Below are positions 27,083-35,930 of a DNA stretch of 64,000 bases, in pieces. A model generated the notes under the pieces. It was not told where the DNA came from. It made no database searches and saw only the letters and a program-made list of their open reading frames with translations. Positions within the stretch are counted from its first letter, which is position 1; each line of letters starts with the position of its first letter. Origin of the DNA: Bacteroidaceae bacterium (GTDB taxonomy: Bacteria; Bacteroidota; Bacteroidia; Bacteroidales; Bacteroidaceae); assembly GCA_030843315.1 (NCBI GenBank), contig JAUUPT010000006.1:26100-90099 (forward strand), given 5' to 3'. The position numbers and the translations under genes were made by a program.

Positions 27083-28777
27083 ATGTATTCAGACAAAAAG
27101 AGCATCCTTCAGTTGGCAGCACTGCTCCGGGCGCACGGTGTGCGCAAGATAGTGCTGTGTCCCGGCAGTCGCAACGCCGCCATTGTGCATACCCTCGCCA
27201 ATATGGACGACCTGACCTGCTATCCGGTGACCGACGAGCGCAGTGCCGGATTCTTTGCCATCGGACTGGCGCTGCAGGGCGGAAGCCCCGCCGCCGTGTG
27301 CTGCACTTCCGGCTCGGCACTGCTCAACCTGCACCCTGCCGTGGCCGAAGCCTACTACCAGCAAGTGCCCCTCATCGTCATCTCCGCCGACCGCCCCGCC
27401 GCCTGGATTGGTCAGATGGATGGGCAGACCCTGCCGCAACCCGGCGTGTTCGGCTCGTTGGTGAAACTCTCCGTCAACTTGCCCGAGGTGCATACCGAGG
27501 AAGACGAATGGCACTGCAACCGCCTGATAAACGAAGCTATCCTGGAAACCACCCATCACGGACGGGGCCCGGTGCACATCAACGTGCCCATCTCCGAACC
27601 CATCTACCGCTTCACCGCCAAGGAACTGCCCCAGGTGCGCACCATCACCCGCTACCAGGGACTTAGCGTGTACGACCGCGACTACTCCGCCCTCATCGAC
27701 CGCCTGAACGCCTACAACAAGCGTATGATGGTAGTGGGGCAGATGAATCTGATTTATCTCTTCGAGAAGAAGTACGTGAAGTCGCTCTACAAGCACTTCG
27801 CCTGGCTGACCGAGCACCTGGGCAACCAGACCGTCCCGGGGCTACCCATCAAGAACTTCGACGCTGCCATCTACTCCATGACCGCCCAGCGGCAGGACGA
27901 CATGGCGCCCGAGCTGCTGATAACCTACGGCGGCCACCTCGTGTCCAAGCAACTGAAGAAGTATCTCCGTACCCATCCGCCCCGCGAGCACTGGCACGTG
28001 GCGGCCGACGGGCGGATAGCCGACCTCTACGGCTGCCTGACCACGGTGATAGAGATGGACCCCTTCGAGTTCCTGGAGAAGATCAGTTCGATGCTGGACA
28101 ACCGGCCGAACAACTACCCGCTGATGTGGGAGAACTATTGCCGCACCATTCCGATGCCGGAACTTTCTTACTCGGAGATCTCCGTTATCGGGAAGCTGAT
28201 TCAGAGCCTGCCGGAGAATTGCGCGATACACCTTGCCAACAGCTCTACCGTGCGCTATGCACAGCTATTCGCCGTCTCGCCCAACGTAGAGGTGTGCTGC
28301 AACCGGGGTGTGAACGGTATCGAAGGCTCGCTCTCCACGGCGATAGGCTACGCCGTGGCGTCGGAGAGGCTGAACTTCATCGTGATAGGCGACCTCAGCT
28401 TCTTCTATGATATGAATGCGCTTTGGAGTCAGACGCTCGGCGCCAATGTCCGCATCTTGTTGCTGAACAACGAAGGGGGCGAGATATTCCACACCCTGCC
28501 CGGCATGGACAAGTCGAGCCGCTCGCGCCGGTTCATCACTGCCGAACACCGCACTACCGCCCGCGGTTGGGCGGAGGAGCGCGGCTTCCGCTATCTGCAA
28601 GCCACGGACGAGGCCTCGGCAGCAGAGGCAATGGCAGAGTTCACCGCCCCCGCCCCGCAGCCGCAGCCGCAGCCGATGCTGCTGGAAGTGTTCACCGACA
28701 AGGAGCAGGACACCACCCTGCTGAGGGAGTACTTCCACGGACTGAAAGAGAAGAATACTAAAACTAAAGAACAATAA
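27083..28777 (+). CDS. menD: SEPHCHC synthase (2-oxoglutarate decarboxylase, menaquinone pathway)
   Basis: 564 residues, a ThDP-dependent enzyme. Pyrimidine-binding domain with CPGSRNAAI, DERSAGFFAIGLA and CTSGSALLNLHPAVAEAYYQ; C-terminal PP-binding domain with GVNGIEGSLSTAIG, GDLSFFYDMNAL and LLLNNEGGEIFHTLPG. It joins isochorismate and 2-oxoglutarate. Four bases or fewer separate it from menB, so translation is probably coupled. Confidence 0.97.
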   Translation: MYSDKKSILQLAALLRAHGVRKIVLCPGSRNAAIVHTLANMDDLTCYPVTDERSAGFFAIGLALQGGSPAAVCCTSGSALLNLHPAVAEAYYQQVPLIVISADRPAAWIGQMDGQTLPQPGVFGSLVKLSVNLPEVHTEEDEWHCNRLINEAILETTHHGRGPVHINVPISEPIYRFTAKELPQVRTITRYQGLSVYDRDYSALIDRLNAYNKRMMVVGQMNLIYLFEKKYVKSLYKHFAWLTEHLGNQTVPGLPIKNFDAAIYSMTAQRQDDMAPELLITYGGHLVSKQLKKYLRTHPPREHWHVAADGRIADLYGCLTTVIEMDPFEFLEKISSMLDNRPNNYPLMWENYCRTIPMPELSYSEISVIGKLIQSLPENCAIHLANSSTVRYAQLFAVSPNVEVCCNRGVNGIEGSLSTAIGYAVASERLNFIVIGDLSFFYDMNALWSQTLGANVRILLLNNEGGEIFHTLPGMDKSSRSRRFITAEHRTTARGWAEERGFRYLQATDEASAAEAMAEFTAPAPQPQPQPMLLEVFTDKEQDTTLLREYFHGLKEKNTKTKEQ

Positions 28778-28780
28778 CAG

Positions 28781-29602
28781 ATGGAAACAAGAGAATGGAC
28801 CAAAATCAAAGAGTATGAAGACATCCTGTTCGACTTCTACAACGGGATAGCCAGGATAACCATCAACCGCCCGCGCTACCGCAACGCCTTTACTCCTACC
28901 ACGACTTCGGAGATAAGCGATGCCCTCTACTACTGCCGCGAGTGCCGGGACATCGACGTGGTGGTGCTGACCGGTGCCGGCGACAAGGCGTTTTGCAGCG
29001 GCGGCGATATGCACGTCAAAGGTCACGGCGGCTACGTCGGTACCGACGGCGTCCCCCGTTTGAACGTGCTCGATGTGCAGAAGCAAATCCGCTCCTTGCC
29101 GAAGCCCGTCATCGCTATGGTGAACGGCTATGCCATCGGCGGCGGCCACGTGCTACACGTAGTTTGCGACTTGACGATAGCTTCCGAGAACGCCATCTTC
29201 GGGCAGACCGGGCCGAAAGTGGGCAGCTTCGACGCCGGTTTCGGCTCATCGTACCTCGCCCGTATCGTGGGTCAGAAGAAAGCTCGTGAGATATGGTTCC
29301 TCTGCCGCCAGTACTCCGCACAAGAGGCGTTGGACATGGGATTGGTCAATACCGTCGTTCCCCTGGAACGTCTGGAAGATGAAACCGTGGCATGGGCGGA
29401 GAAGATGATGGAACACAGTCCCCTTGCCCTGCGCATGATAAAAGCCGGGCTGAATGCCGAGCTCGACGGACAAGCCGGTATCCAGGAACTGGCAGGCGAT
29501 GCCACCATGCTCTACTACATGACCGATGAGGCGCAGGAAGGCGGAAAGGCATTCCTGGAGAAGCGCAAGCCCCGGTTCAAGGATTATCCCAAGTTTCCGT
29601 AA
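28781..29602 (+). CDS. menB: 1,4-dihydroxy-2-naphthoyl-CoA synthase
   Basis: 273 residues, crotonase fold. Oxyanion-hole and active-site motifs are present: FCSGGDMHVKGHGGY, GYAIGGGHVLHVVCDL, FGQTGPKVGSFDAGFGSSYLAR. It closes the second ring of the naphthoquinone from o-succinylbenzoyl-CoA. Sits between menD (3-bp gap) and menC (35-bp gap). Confidence 0.97.
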   Translation: METREWTKIKEYEDILFDFYNGIARITINRPRYRNAFTPTTTSEISDALYYCRECRDIDVVVLTGAGDKAFCSGGDMHVKGHGGYVGTDGVPRLNVLDVQKQIRSLPKPVIAMVNGYAIGGGHVLHVVCDLTIASENAIFGQTGPKVGSFDAGFGSSYLARIVGQKKAREIWFLCRQYSAQEALDMGLVNTVVPLERLEDETVAWAEKMMEHSPLALRMIKAGLNAELDGQAGIQELAGDATMLYYMTDEAQEGGKAFLEKRKPRFKDYPKFP

Positions 29603-29637
29603 TAAAGGACTGAGGGACTAAACTTTTACTTAAACAT

Positions 29638-30696
29638 ATGAAGTATCAAACCCGCATCATAAAGAAGCAGTTGCACTTTAAGCAACCTGCCGGCACGTCG
29701 CGAGGCACATACACCACCCGCAACGTGTGGTACATCCTCCTTACCGAATCGGATGGCCACCGCTACGGCGTGGGCGAGTGCGCCCCGCTTCCCGCTTTGA
29801 GTTGCGACGACCTCCCCGATTATGACGAGGTACTTGCCGCCGCCTGCTGCCGTTTTGAGCAAACTGGTGAGATAGACCGCCACGCCCTGCTCCCTTATCC
29901 CTCCATCCTCTTCGGATTGGAAACTGCTTTGCTCCATCTTCAAGCCGGCAGCCTGCAATTCTGGCCTACGCCCTTCAGTCAGGGAAAAGCGGGCATCCCC
30001 ATCAACGGCCTCATTTGGATGGGCAACTTCGACGAAATGTATCGCCGTATTGAAGAGAAGATGCAGAACGGTTTCCGTTGCATCAAGCTCAAGATCGGTG
30101 CCATCGACTTTGAACGCGAACTGGAACTGCTTGCACATATCCGCCGGCACTTCACTCCCCGGCAGATAGAACTGCGTGTAGATGCCAACGGTGCTTTCAC
30201 TCCTGCCGATGCGTCTGCCAAGTTGCAACGCCTCTCCGAGTTTCATCTTCACTCCATCGAGCAACCCATCCGTGCCGGGCAGTGGAAGGAAATGGCGGCA
30301 CTTTGCGCCTCCACCCCTTTCCCCATCGCCCTGGACGAAGAACTGATAGGCATCAACGAGCGCGCCCGGAAGATAGAACTGCTGGAAACCATCCGCCCCC
30401 AATATATTATCCTGAAACCCTCCCTGCACGGCGGTATCAGCGGCTCGGAAGAGTGGATGGAACTGGCGGCGGAACGGGGTATCGGCTCTTGGGTTACTTC
30501 GGCGCTTGAGTCGAATGTCGGACTGAATGCCATTGCGCAATGGTGCGGTACGCTGTCGCCTGTGCTGCCTCAGGGCCTGGGCACCGGTCTGCTTTTTACC
30601 GATAACATCGACTACCCGCTGTACATCGAAGGCGATTGCCTCCGCTTCCATCCCGAAGAACCCGAACCCGAACTCCTAAACTGGCTGCAAGCATGA
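29638..30696 (+). CDS. menC: o-Succinylbenzoate synthase
   Basis: 352 residues, enolase superfamily. Catalytic and metal-binding landmarks: FRCIKLKIG (first Lys of KxK), LRVDANGAF (metal Asp), SIEQPI (metal Glu), ALDEELIG (metal Asp/Glu) and ILKPSLHGG (second catalytic Lys). It dehydrates SHCHC to o-succinylbenzoate. The stop overlaps the menE start in an ATGA arrangement (30693-30696). Confidence 0.94.
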   Translation: MKYQTRIIKKQLHFKQPAGTSRGTYTTRNVWYILLTESDGHRYGVGECAPLPALSCDDLPDYDEVLAAACCRFEQTGEIDRHALLPYPSILFGLETALLHLQAGSLQFWPTPFSQGKAGIPINGLIWMGNFDEMYRRIEEKMQNGFRCIKLKIGAIDFERELELLAHIRRHFTPRQIELRVDANGAFTPADASAKLQRLSEFHLHSIEQPIRAGQWKEMAALCASTPFPIALDEELIGINERARKIELLETIRPQYIILKPSLHGGISGSEEWMELAAERGIGSWVTSALESNVGLNAIAQWCGTLSPVLPQGLGTGLLFTDNIDYPLYIEGDCLRFHPEEPEPELLNWLQA

Positions 30697-31718
30697 CGAC
30701 TCCCGAGTTGATGGACGAACAAACCCGCGCGGAACTTGCAGCCTTCCTCGCCGAATGGGGGGACTCTGCAAGTACGGTCCTGGTGCATACCTCCGGCTCC
30801 ACCGGCACGCCCAAAGAACTGCGGGTAGAGAAAGAGCGCATGAAGGAAAGCGCCCGCCTCACCTGCTCGTTCCTCCGTCTGAAGCGGGGAGATTCAGCCT
30901 TGCTGTGCATGCCGTTGAAGTACATTGCCGGAAAGATGGTGGTAGTGCGAAGCCTGGTTGCCGGCCTCCGCCTGCTGTCGGTCACTCCTTCGGGGCATCC
31001 CTTGAAGGGGCTGGCAGAAGCACCGGTATTTGCCGCCATGATTCCGATGCAGGTCTACAACTCCCTGCTCGTGCCCGAAGAGAAAGTCGTGCTCCGGCAG
31101 ATAAAGCATCTGATTATCGGCGGGGGAGCTATCGACACCCAACTTGCCCGGGAACTGAAGGACTTTCCGAATGCCGTATGGTCTACTTACGGCATGACGG
31201 AAACACTGTCGCACATCGCCTTGCGCCGGCTCAACGGCCCGGATGCCTCCGACTGGTACACCCCTTTTGAGGGCGTGCGCATCCGCCTCAGCCAAGAAAG
31301 TACGCTCATCATCCACGCTCCCAAAGTGTGCGAGGAAGAACTAACCACCAACGACATTGCTGAAATAAACGCCCACGGGCAATTCCGTATCTTAGGCCGG
31401 AAGGACAATACCATCAACAGCGGCGGCGTGAAGATACAGATAGAGCAGGTCGAAGCCCTCTTGACGGATCATCTGCCCCGTCCTTTCCTCATCACCTCCG
31501 CCCCCGACGAGAAGTTTGGCGAGGTCGTTGTCCTGCTGGTCGAAGGCGAGCCGTCGGAGGACATCGAACCCATCTGCAAGCAAGTCCTTCCCCCTTACTG
31601 GCGTCCCAAACGCATCCTCTCCGTGTCGCGCCTGCCATTGACCGGCACCGGAAAACCTGACAGGGCAACAGCAAAAGCTATGGCAATGCAAGGTTTCACC
31701 ACAGATTACACAGATTGA
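30693..31718 (+). CDS. menE: o-Succinylbenzoate-CoA ligase; C-terminus supplied by a dispersed repeat
   Basis: 341 residues from the ATG at 30693, which overlaps the menC stop; an in-frame ATG at 30636 lies inside menC. AMP-binding enzyme: VLVHTSGSTGTPKELRV (P-loop), STYGMTETLSH, ILGRKDNTINSGGVKI and the C-terminal Lys in TGTGKPDRA. It activates o-succinylbenzoate with CoA. It is shorter than E. coli MenE but normal for Bacteroides. The last seven residues and the stop (FTTDYTD*) are encoded by the left arm of the inverted repeat 31695-31775, so the original stop has been replaced. Confidence 0.93.
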   Translation: MTTPELMDEQTRAELAAFLAEWGDSASTVLVHTSGSTGTPKELRVEKERMKESARLTCSFLRLKRGDSALLCMPLKYIAGKMVVVRSLVAGLRLLSVTPSGHPLKGLAEAPVFAAMIPMQVYNSLLVPEEKVVLRQIKHLIIGGGAIDTQLARELKDFPNAVWSTYGMTETLSHIALRRLNGPDASDWYTPFEGVRIRLSQESTLIIHAPKVCEEELTTNDIAEINAHGQFRILGRKDNTINSGGVKIQIEQVEALLTDHLPRPFLITSAPDEKFGEVVVLLVEGEPSEDIEPICKQVLPPYWRPKRILSVSRLPLTGTGKPDRATAKAMAMQGFTTDYTD

Positions 31719-31775
31719 CACAGATTGGAGAGAAAGATTAAATAATCTGTGTCAATCTGTGTAATCTGTGGTGAA
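31695..31775. repeat. Perfect 32-bp inverted repeat without cargo, menE-radA
   Basis: Arms 31695-31726 and 31744-31775 are perfect complements around a 17-bp loop. Each arm contains three ACAGATT units 9-10 bp apart after TTCACC. The left arm overlaps the menE 3' end. The arm sequence differs from the arms around the gene at 33234-33608 by one internal base (G for A) and by the ends. Confidence 0.95.
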
Positions 31776-31793
31776 CTCTGTGGTGAAAAATCG

Positions 31794-31801
31794 TACCTTT
31801 G
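31794..31801 (+). promoter_or_regulatory. -7 box upstream of radA
   Basis: TACCTTTG lies 18 bp downstream of the right arm of the inverted repeat and 27 bp before the radA ATG; any -33 element would fall within the end of that arm. Confidence 0.6.
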
Positions 31802-31828
31802 TCCATCATTATAGCATCTCCCCTGATT

Positions 31829-33196
31829 ATGGCAAAAGAAAAGACCGTTTATGTATGCAGCAACTGCGGGCAAGACTCCCCCAAATGGGTAGGCAAGTGC
31901 CCCGCCTGCGGAGAGTGGAATACCTACGTGGAAGAAATCGTGCGGAAAGAAATCGTGAACAAGCGCCCGGTATCGGGTATCGAGACTGCCAAAGCCAAGC
32001 CCATCACCCTGGGCGAAATCATAGCCGATGACGAACCGCGCATCGACCTCCACGACGCCGAGCTGAACCGTGTGCTGGGCGGCGGACTGGTGCAAGGCTC
32101 CCTCGTCCTGATAGGCGGCGAACCGGGTATCGGCAAATCTACCTTAGTCCTGCAAACCGTGCTCCGCATCCCCGAAAAGCGCATCCTCTATATCTCCGGT
32201 GAAGAGAGCACCCGCCAGCTGAAACTGCGTGCCGACCGCCTGACAACTACTTCCAGCGACTGCCTCATCGTCTGCGAAACGTCCCTGGAACAGATTTATG
32301 TACACATCAAGAATACCCGCCCGGACATAGTCATCATCGACTCCATACAAACCATCTCCACCGAAACCCTCGAATCCTCTCCCGGCAGCATCGCCCAGGT
32401 GCGCGAATGTTCCGCCTCCATCCTGCGCTTTGCCAAGGAGACGCATACGGCGGTGATACTTATCGGGCATATCAATAAGGAAGGGAGCATCGCCGGCCCC
32501 AAGGTGCTGGAGCATATCGTGGATACGGTACTTCAGTTCGAAGGCGACCAGCATTATATGTACCGCATCCTCCGCAGCATCAAGAACCGGTTCGGCAGTA
32601 CGGCAGAGTTGGGCATCTACGAAATGCGGCAGGACGGTTTGCGGCAGGTGGATAATCCTTCGGAACTGCTGTTGAGCCAAGACCACGAAGGTATGAGCGG
32701 CATAGCCATCGCCTCTGCCATCGAGGGCATCCGCCCTTTCCTCATCGAAACGCAGGCGCTGGTCAGCAGTGCCGTGTATGGCAATCCTCAACGCTCCGCC
32801 ACCGGCTTTGACATCCGACGGATGAATATGTTGCTTGCCGTGCTCGAAAAGCGCGTCGGCTTCAAGCTCGCACAGAAGGATGTATTCCTCAACATAGCCG
32901 GGGGGCTGAAGGTGAACGACCCTGCCATCGACTTGTCCGTCATCAGTTCCATCCTGTCCAGCAACATGGACACGGCGATAGAACCGGAAGTGTGCATGGC
33001 GGGAGAAATCGGTTTGTCGGGAGAAATCCGCCCGGTGAACCGCATAGAACAACGTATCGGGGAGGCGGAGAAGCTGGGCTTCAAGCGGTTCATTCTGCCA
33101 AAGTACAATATGCAGGGACTGAATACGAAGAAGATAAAGATAGAATTGATACCGGTGCGGAAGGTGGAAGAGGCGTTCCGTACCTTGTTCGGATAG
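31829..33196 (+). CDS. radA: DNA repair protein RadA
   Basis: 455 residues from the ATG at 31829 (MAKEKTVYVCSNCG); the in-frame ATG at 31799 overlaps the -7 box. N-terminal zinc finger CSNCG...CPACGEW, RecA-like ATPase with Walker A GGEPGIGKSTL, the RadA-specific KNRFG motif (SIKNRFGSTAELGIYEM) and a C-terminal Lon-like domain (DVFLNIAGGLKVNDPAIDL...GEIGLSGEIRPV). It acts in branch migration during homologous recombination. Inverted repeats of the same family lie on both sides of the gene. Confidence 0.96.
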   Translation: MAKEKTVYVCSNCGQDSPKWVGKCPACGEWNTYVEEIVRKEIVNKRPVSGIETAKAKPITLGEIIADDEPRIDLHDAELNRVLGGGLVQGSLVLIGGEPGIGKSTLVLQTVLRIPEKRILYISGEESTRQLKLRADRLTTTSSDCLIVCETSLEQIYVHIKNTRPDIVIIDSIQTISTETLESSPGSIAQVRECSASILRFAKETHTAVILIGHINKEGSIAGPKVLEHIVDTVLQFEGDQHYMYRILRSIKNRFGSTAELGIYEMRQDGLRQVDNPSELLLSQDHEGMSGIAIASAIEGIRPFLIETQALVSSAVYGNPQRSATGFDIRRMNMLLAVLEKRVGFKLAQKDVFLNIAGGLKVNDPAIDLSVISSILSSNMDTAIEPEVCMAGEIGLSGEIRPVNRIEQRIGEAEKLGFKRFILPKYNMQGLNTKKIKIELIPVRKVEEAFRTLFG

Positions 33197-33198
33197 AC

Positions 33199-33639
33199 TC
33201 ACCACAGATTACACAGATTAACACAGATTTTAAATGGAAGATATTAATGAATTGTCTTATAAGATAATAGGATGTGCTTATGAAGTTCATAAAATTTTAG
33301 GCCCTGGATTGTTAGAAAGTACTTATGAGGCATGTCTATGCTACGAGTTTGAAAAGCAAAATATAAAATTTGAAAAGCAGAAAGAGTTGGTTATTAACTA
33401 TAAAGGAATTGATTTGAACAATGGTTATAGAATAGATATTTTGGTAGAAAATACAATTGTAATTGAGCTAAAATCAGTAGAGGCACTTATGCCTGTACAT
33501 ACGGCTCAAATAATGACATATCTTAAACTGTCTAATCGACATTTAGGTCTACTTATTAATTTTAATGTTACTAACTTACAACACGGAATCCGCAGATATA
33601 TTATCTAAAATCTGTGTTAATCTGTGTAATCTGTGGTGA
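33199..33639 (+). mobile_element. Candidate IR-bounded cassette carrying a GxxExxY gene
   Basis: Two perfect 34-bp inverted arms, 33199-33232 and 33606-33639, enclose one gene. The left arm ends one base before the ATG and the right arm begins on the TAA stop, so arms and gene leave no other DNA. The cassette starts two bases after the radA stop and ends seven bases before the next gene's ATG. The enclosed gene is clearly AT-rich against its neighbours. The arms belong to the same family as the cargo-free pair at 31695-31775. Mobility is inferred, not shown; no target-site duplication is evident. Confidence 0.6.
33234..33608 (+). CDS. GxxExxY family protein (PD-(D/E)XK nuclease fold)
   Basis: 124 residues. 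The family motif is GPGLLESTYEA (Gly25, Glu28, Tyr31). The nuclease-fold core reads YRIDILVENTIVIELKSVE, giving Asp68, Glu78 and Lys80. Full length for the family, which is widespread in Bacteroidetes and cyanobacteria and has no settled function. Codon use is strongly AT-rich, unlike radA and the flavoprotein gene beside it, which suggests separate origin. It lies exactly between two perfect inverted repeats. It may act on those repeats, or be a passenger; the data do not decide. Confidence 0.9.
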   Translation: MEDINELSYKIIGCAYEVHKILGPGLLESTYEACLCYEFEKQNIKFEKQKELVINYKGIDLNNGYRIDILVENTIVIELKSVEALMPVHTAQIMTYLKLSNRHLGLLINFNVTNLQHGIRRYII

Positions 33640-33646
33640 AAAAATT

Positions 33647-35251
33647 ATGATACAAGAATATACCCTTAGAGTTTTGCCCGAAGTTGCCGCCAATGAGCAA
33701 CGCCTGAAAGAATACTTAGTGCAGGAGAAAGGCTTGAACCTGCGTGACATCACCGCCACGCGCATCCTGAAGCGTAGCATCGATGCCCGCCAACGAACCG
33801 TCTTTATGAACCTGACCGTGCGGGCGTATCTGAATGAAACGCCCGAAGATGACGAATACCAGCATACCGTATATAATAATGTGGAAGGCCATCCCCAAGT
33901 CGTCGTAGTCGGTGCCGGTCCCGGCGGACTGTTTGCTGCACTAAAACTCATAGAACTCGGCCTTCGCCCCGTCGTCGTGGAGCGCGGCAAAGACGTGCGC
34001 GAACGCAAGAGAGACCTTGCACAGATAGGCCGTCAGCAGACTGTCAATCCGGAATCCAATTACAGCTTCGGCGAGGGCGGAGCGGGCGCCTACTCCGACG
34101 GAAAGCTATATACCCGCAGCAAGAAACGGGGAAATGTAGACAAAATTCTGAATGTATTCTGCCAGCACGGAGCATCCGCCGCCATATTAGTGGACGCCCA
34201 TCCCCATATCGGCACGGACAAACTGCCGCGTGTCATCGAGAATATGCGGAATACCATCATCAGCTGTGGCGGGGAAGTCCACTTTGAAACACGCATGGAC
34301 GCCCTGATTATAGAGAACGACGAAGTAAAAGGCATTGAAACCAATACGGGAAAGACCCTTCTGGGGCCCGTGATACTTGCTACCGGTCATTCTGCCAGAG
34401 ACGTGTATCGCTGGCTCGCCGCCAACCAGGTGGAGATAGAAGCCAAAGGAATTGCCGTCGGCGTACGCCTGGAGCATCCCGCCGAGTTGATAGACCAGAT
34501 ACAATACCATAACCGGAACGGACGGGGGAAATATCTGCCTGCCGCCGAATACAGCTTTGTGAACCAGGTGGACGGGCGAGGCGTATATAGCTTCTGCATG
34601 TGTCCCGGTGGCTTCGTAGTGCCCGCCGCCAGTGGCCCGCAACAGATTGTAGTCAACGGCATGAGCCCCAGCAACCGCGGTTCCCGTTGGAGCAATTCGG
34701 GGATGGTGGTGGAACTGCGCCCCGAAGATCTTGCTGAGAATGAAGAACTGAAGATAAAGGATGAGGAATTGGCTGCGCAGAGTTTGCCGGACAATCATTC
34801 TTCATTAGATATGATGTACTTCCAGGAATACCTGGAACGCCTCTGCTGGCAGCAAGGCAACATGAAGCAGACAGCACCTGCCCAACGCATGGCGGACTTT
34901 ACAAAGAAGAAACTAAGCTACGACCTGCCCGAAAGCTCATACGCTCCCGGATTGGTATCTTCCCCCCTGCATTTCTGGATGCCGTCTTTCATCGCCGACC
35001 GATTGAGCAAAGGCTTCCAGTTGTTCGGCAGATACAGCCACGGCTTCCTGACGAACGAAGCGGTGATGATAGGCGTGGAAACCCGTACATCGGCGCCGGT
35101 GCGCATCATCCGCGACAAGGAAACGTTGCAGCACGTCCGTGTAAAGGGATTGTTCCCTTGCGGCGAGGGAGCCGGTTATGCCGGAGGCATCGTCTCCGCC
35201 GGAGTGGATGGTGAGCGGTGTGCAGAAGCGGCAAAAGCCTTTTTAGGTTGA
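33647..35251 (+). CDS. Uncharacterised FAD-dependent dehydrogenase (COG2509 type)
   Basis: 534 residues from the ATG at 33647. An in-frame ATG at 33614 would have to be translated through the inverted-repeat arm and is rejected. N-terminal 90 residues form a small alpha/beta domain; the FAD-binding motif is VVVGAGPGGLFAALKLIELGLRPVVVE-like (GAGPGG at about 89-94), followed by GEGGAGAYSDGKLYTR, ILATGHSARD, and a C-terminal LFPCGEGAGYAGGIVSAGVDG that binds FAD. The substrate is unknown for the family. Around residues 364-387 there is a charged insertion (ENEELKIKDEEL...) whose DNA holds short inverted ends. Confidence 0.85.
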   Translation: MIQEYTLRVLPEVAANEQRLKEYLVQEKGLNLRDITATRILKRSIDARQRTVFMNLTVRAYLNETPEDDEYQHTVYNNVEGHPQVVVVGAGPGGLFAALKLIELGLRPVVVERGKDVRERKRDLAQIGRQQTVNPESNYSFGEGGAGAYSDGKLYTRSKKRGNVDKILNVFCQHGASAAILVDAHPHIGTDKLPRVIENMRNTIISCGGEVHFETRMDALIIENDEVKGIETNTGKTLLGPVILATGHSARDVYRWLAANQVEIEAKGIAVGVRLEHPAELIDQIQYHNRNGRGKYLPAAEYSFVNQVDGRGVYSFCMCPGGFVVPAASGPQQIVVNGMSPSNRGSRWSNSGMVVELRPEDLAENEELKIKDEELAAQSLPDNHSSLDMMYFQEYLERLCWQQGNMKQTAPAQRMADFTKKKLSYDLPESSYAPGLVSSPLHFWMPSFIADRLSKGFQLFGRYSHGFLTNEAVMIGVETRTSAPVRIIRDKETLQHVRVKGLFPCGEGAGYAGGIVSAGVDGERCAEAAKAFLG

Positions 35252-35276
35252 ATATCAGAATAAAATAGTACCTTTG
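35248..35276 (+). promoter_or_regulatory. Promoter of the LuxR-type regulator
   Basis: TTG (35248-35250), 18-bp spacer, TACCTTTG (35269-35276). The expected transcript start lies before the ATG at 35301, which supports that start over the in-frame ATG at 35274. Confidence 0.7.
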
Positions 35277-35300
35277 TGCCAACTTAAAAGAAGAACCCTG

Positions 35301-35906
35301 ATGCTGCATACCGAAACGCCTCACGCGAACGCTCCCGAGATAGCCATCGTCAACCCCGATACCTTGTCGTGCCTGGGATTGCAGAGCCTTTTGGAAGAAA
35401 TCATACCGATAGCTACCATCCGTTCTTTCCATTCGTTTGCCGAACTGGTGGATGATACCCCCGATATGTATGCGCACTACTTTATCTCTTCGCAAATCTA
35501 CTTTGAACATACGGCCTTCTTCCTCGAGCGCAAGACCAAAACCATCGTGCTGGCGGGTGGGGAAACTCTGCCCCAACTCTCGGGTATGTCCACTCTGAAC
35601 ATCTTCCAGGATGAGAAGAGCCTGATAAGAAACATCCTGCAACTCCATCAGCACGGGCACCAGCATGGTCACCCGCATGGGCATCTCTCTCCCAGCGAAC
35701 ACGAACTTTCCGCCCGCGAAATAGAAGTACTGGTACTGATTACCAAAGGACTCATCAACAAAGAAATAGCGGACAAACTGAGCATCAGCCTGACGACCGT
35801 CATCTCCCACCGCAAGAACATCACGGAGAAGCTGGGCATCAAGTCCGTGTCCGGGCTGACCATCTATGCCGTGATGCACGGCTACGTGGAAGCGGACCGC
35901 ATCTGA
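35301..35906 (+). CDS. LuxR-type regulator with receiver-like domain and histidine-rich linker
   Basis: 201 residues. Residues 12-110 resemble a response-regulator receiver (EIAIVNPDTLSCLGLQSLLEE at the start), but I see no acidic phospho-acceptor at the expected place (region YAHYFISSQIYF), so phosphorylation is doubtful. The linker has His at every second position from 116 to 128 (HQHGHQHGHPHGH, seven His). The C-terminal GerE/LuxR HTH is clear (LSAREIEVLVLITKGLINKE then KLSISLTTVISHRKNITEKLGI). It precedes a TonB receptor gene by 75 bp on the same strand. A metal-responsive role is plausible from the His run and neighbour, but is inference. Confidence 0.85.
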   Translation: MLHTETPHANAPEIAIVNPDTLSCLGLQSLLEEIIPIATIRSFHSFAELVDDTPDMYAHYFISSQIYFEHTAFFLERKTKTIVLAGGETLPQLSGMSTLNIFQDEKSLIRNILQLHQHGHQHGHPHGHLSPSEHELSAREIEVLVLITKGLINKEIADKLSISLTTVISHRKNITEKLGIKSVSGLTIYAVMHGYVEADRI

Positions 35907-35930
35907 TTGCAATATCCTAATAAATGAGGA

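Noticed and set aside
33614..33646. Upstream start for the flavoprotein gene (MLICVICGEK...)
   Set aside because: This extension is a translation of the right inverted-repeat arm; the conserved protein starts at 33647.
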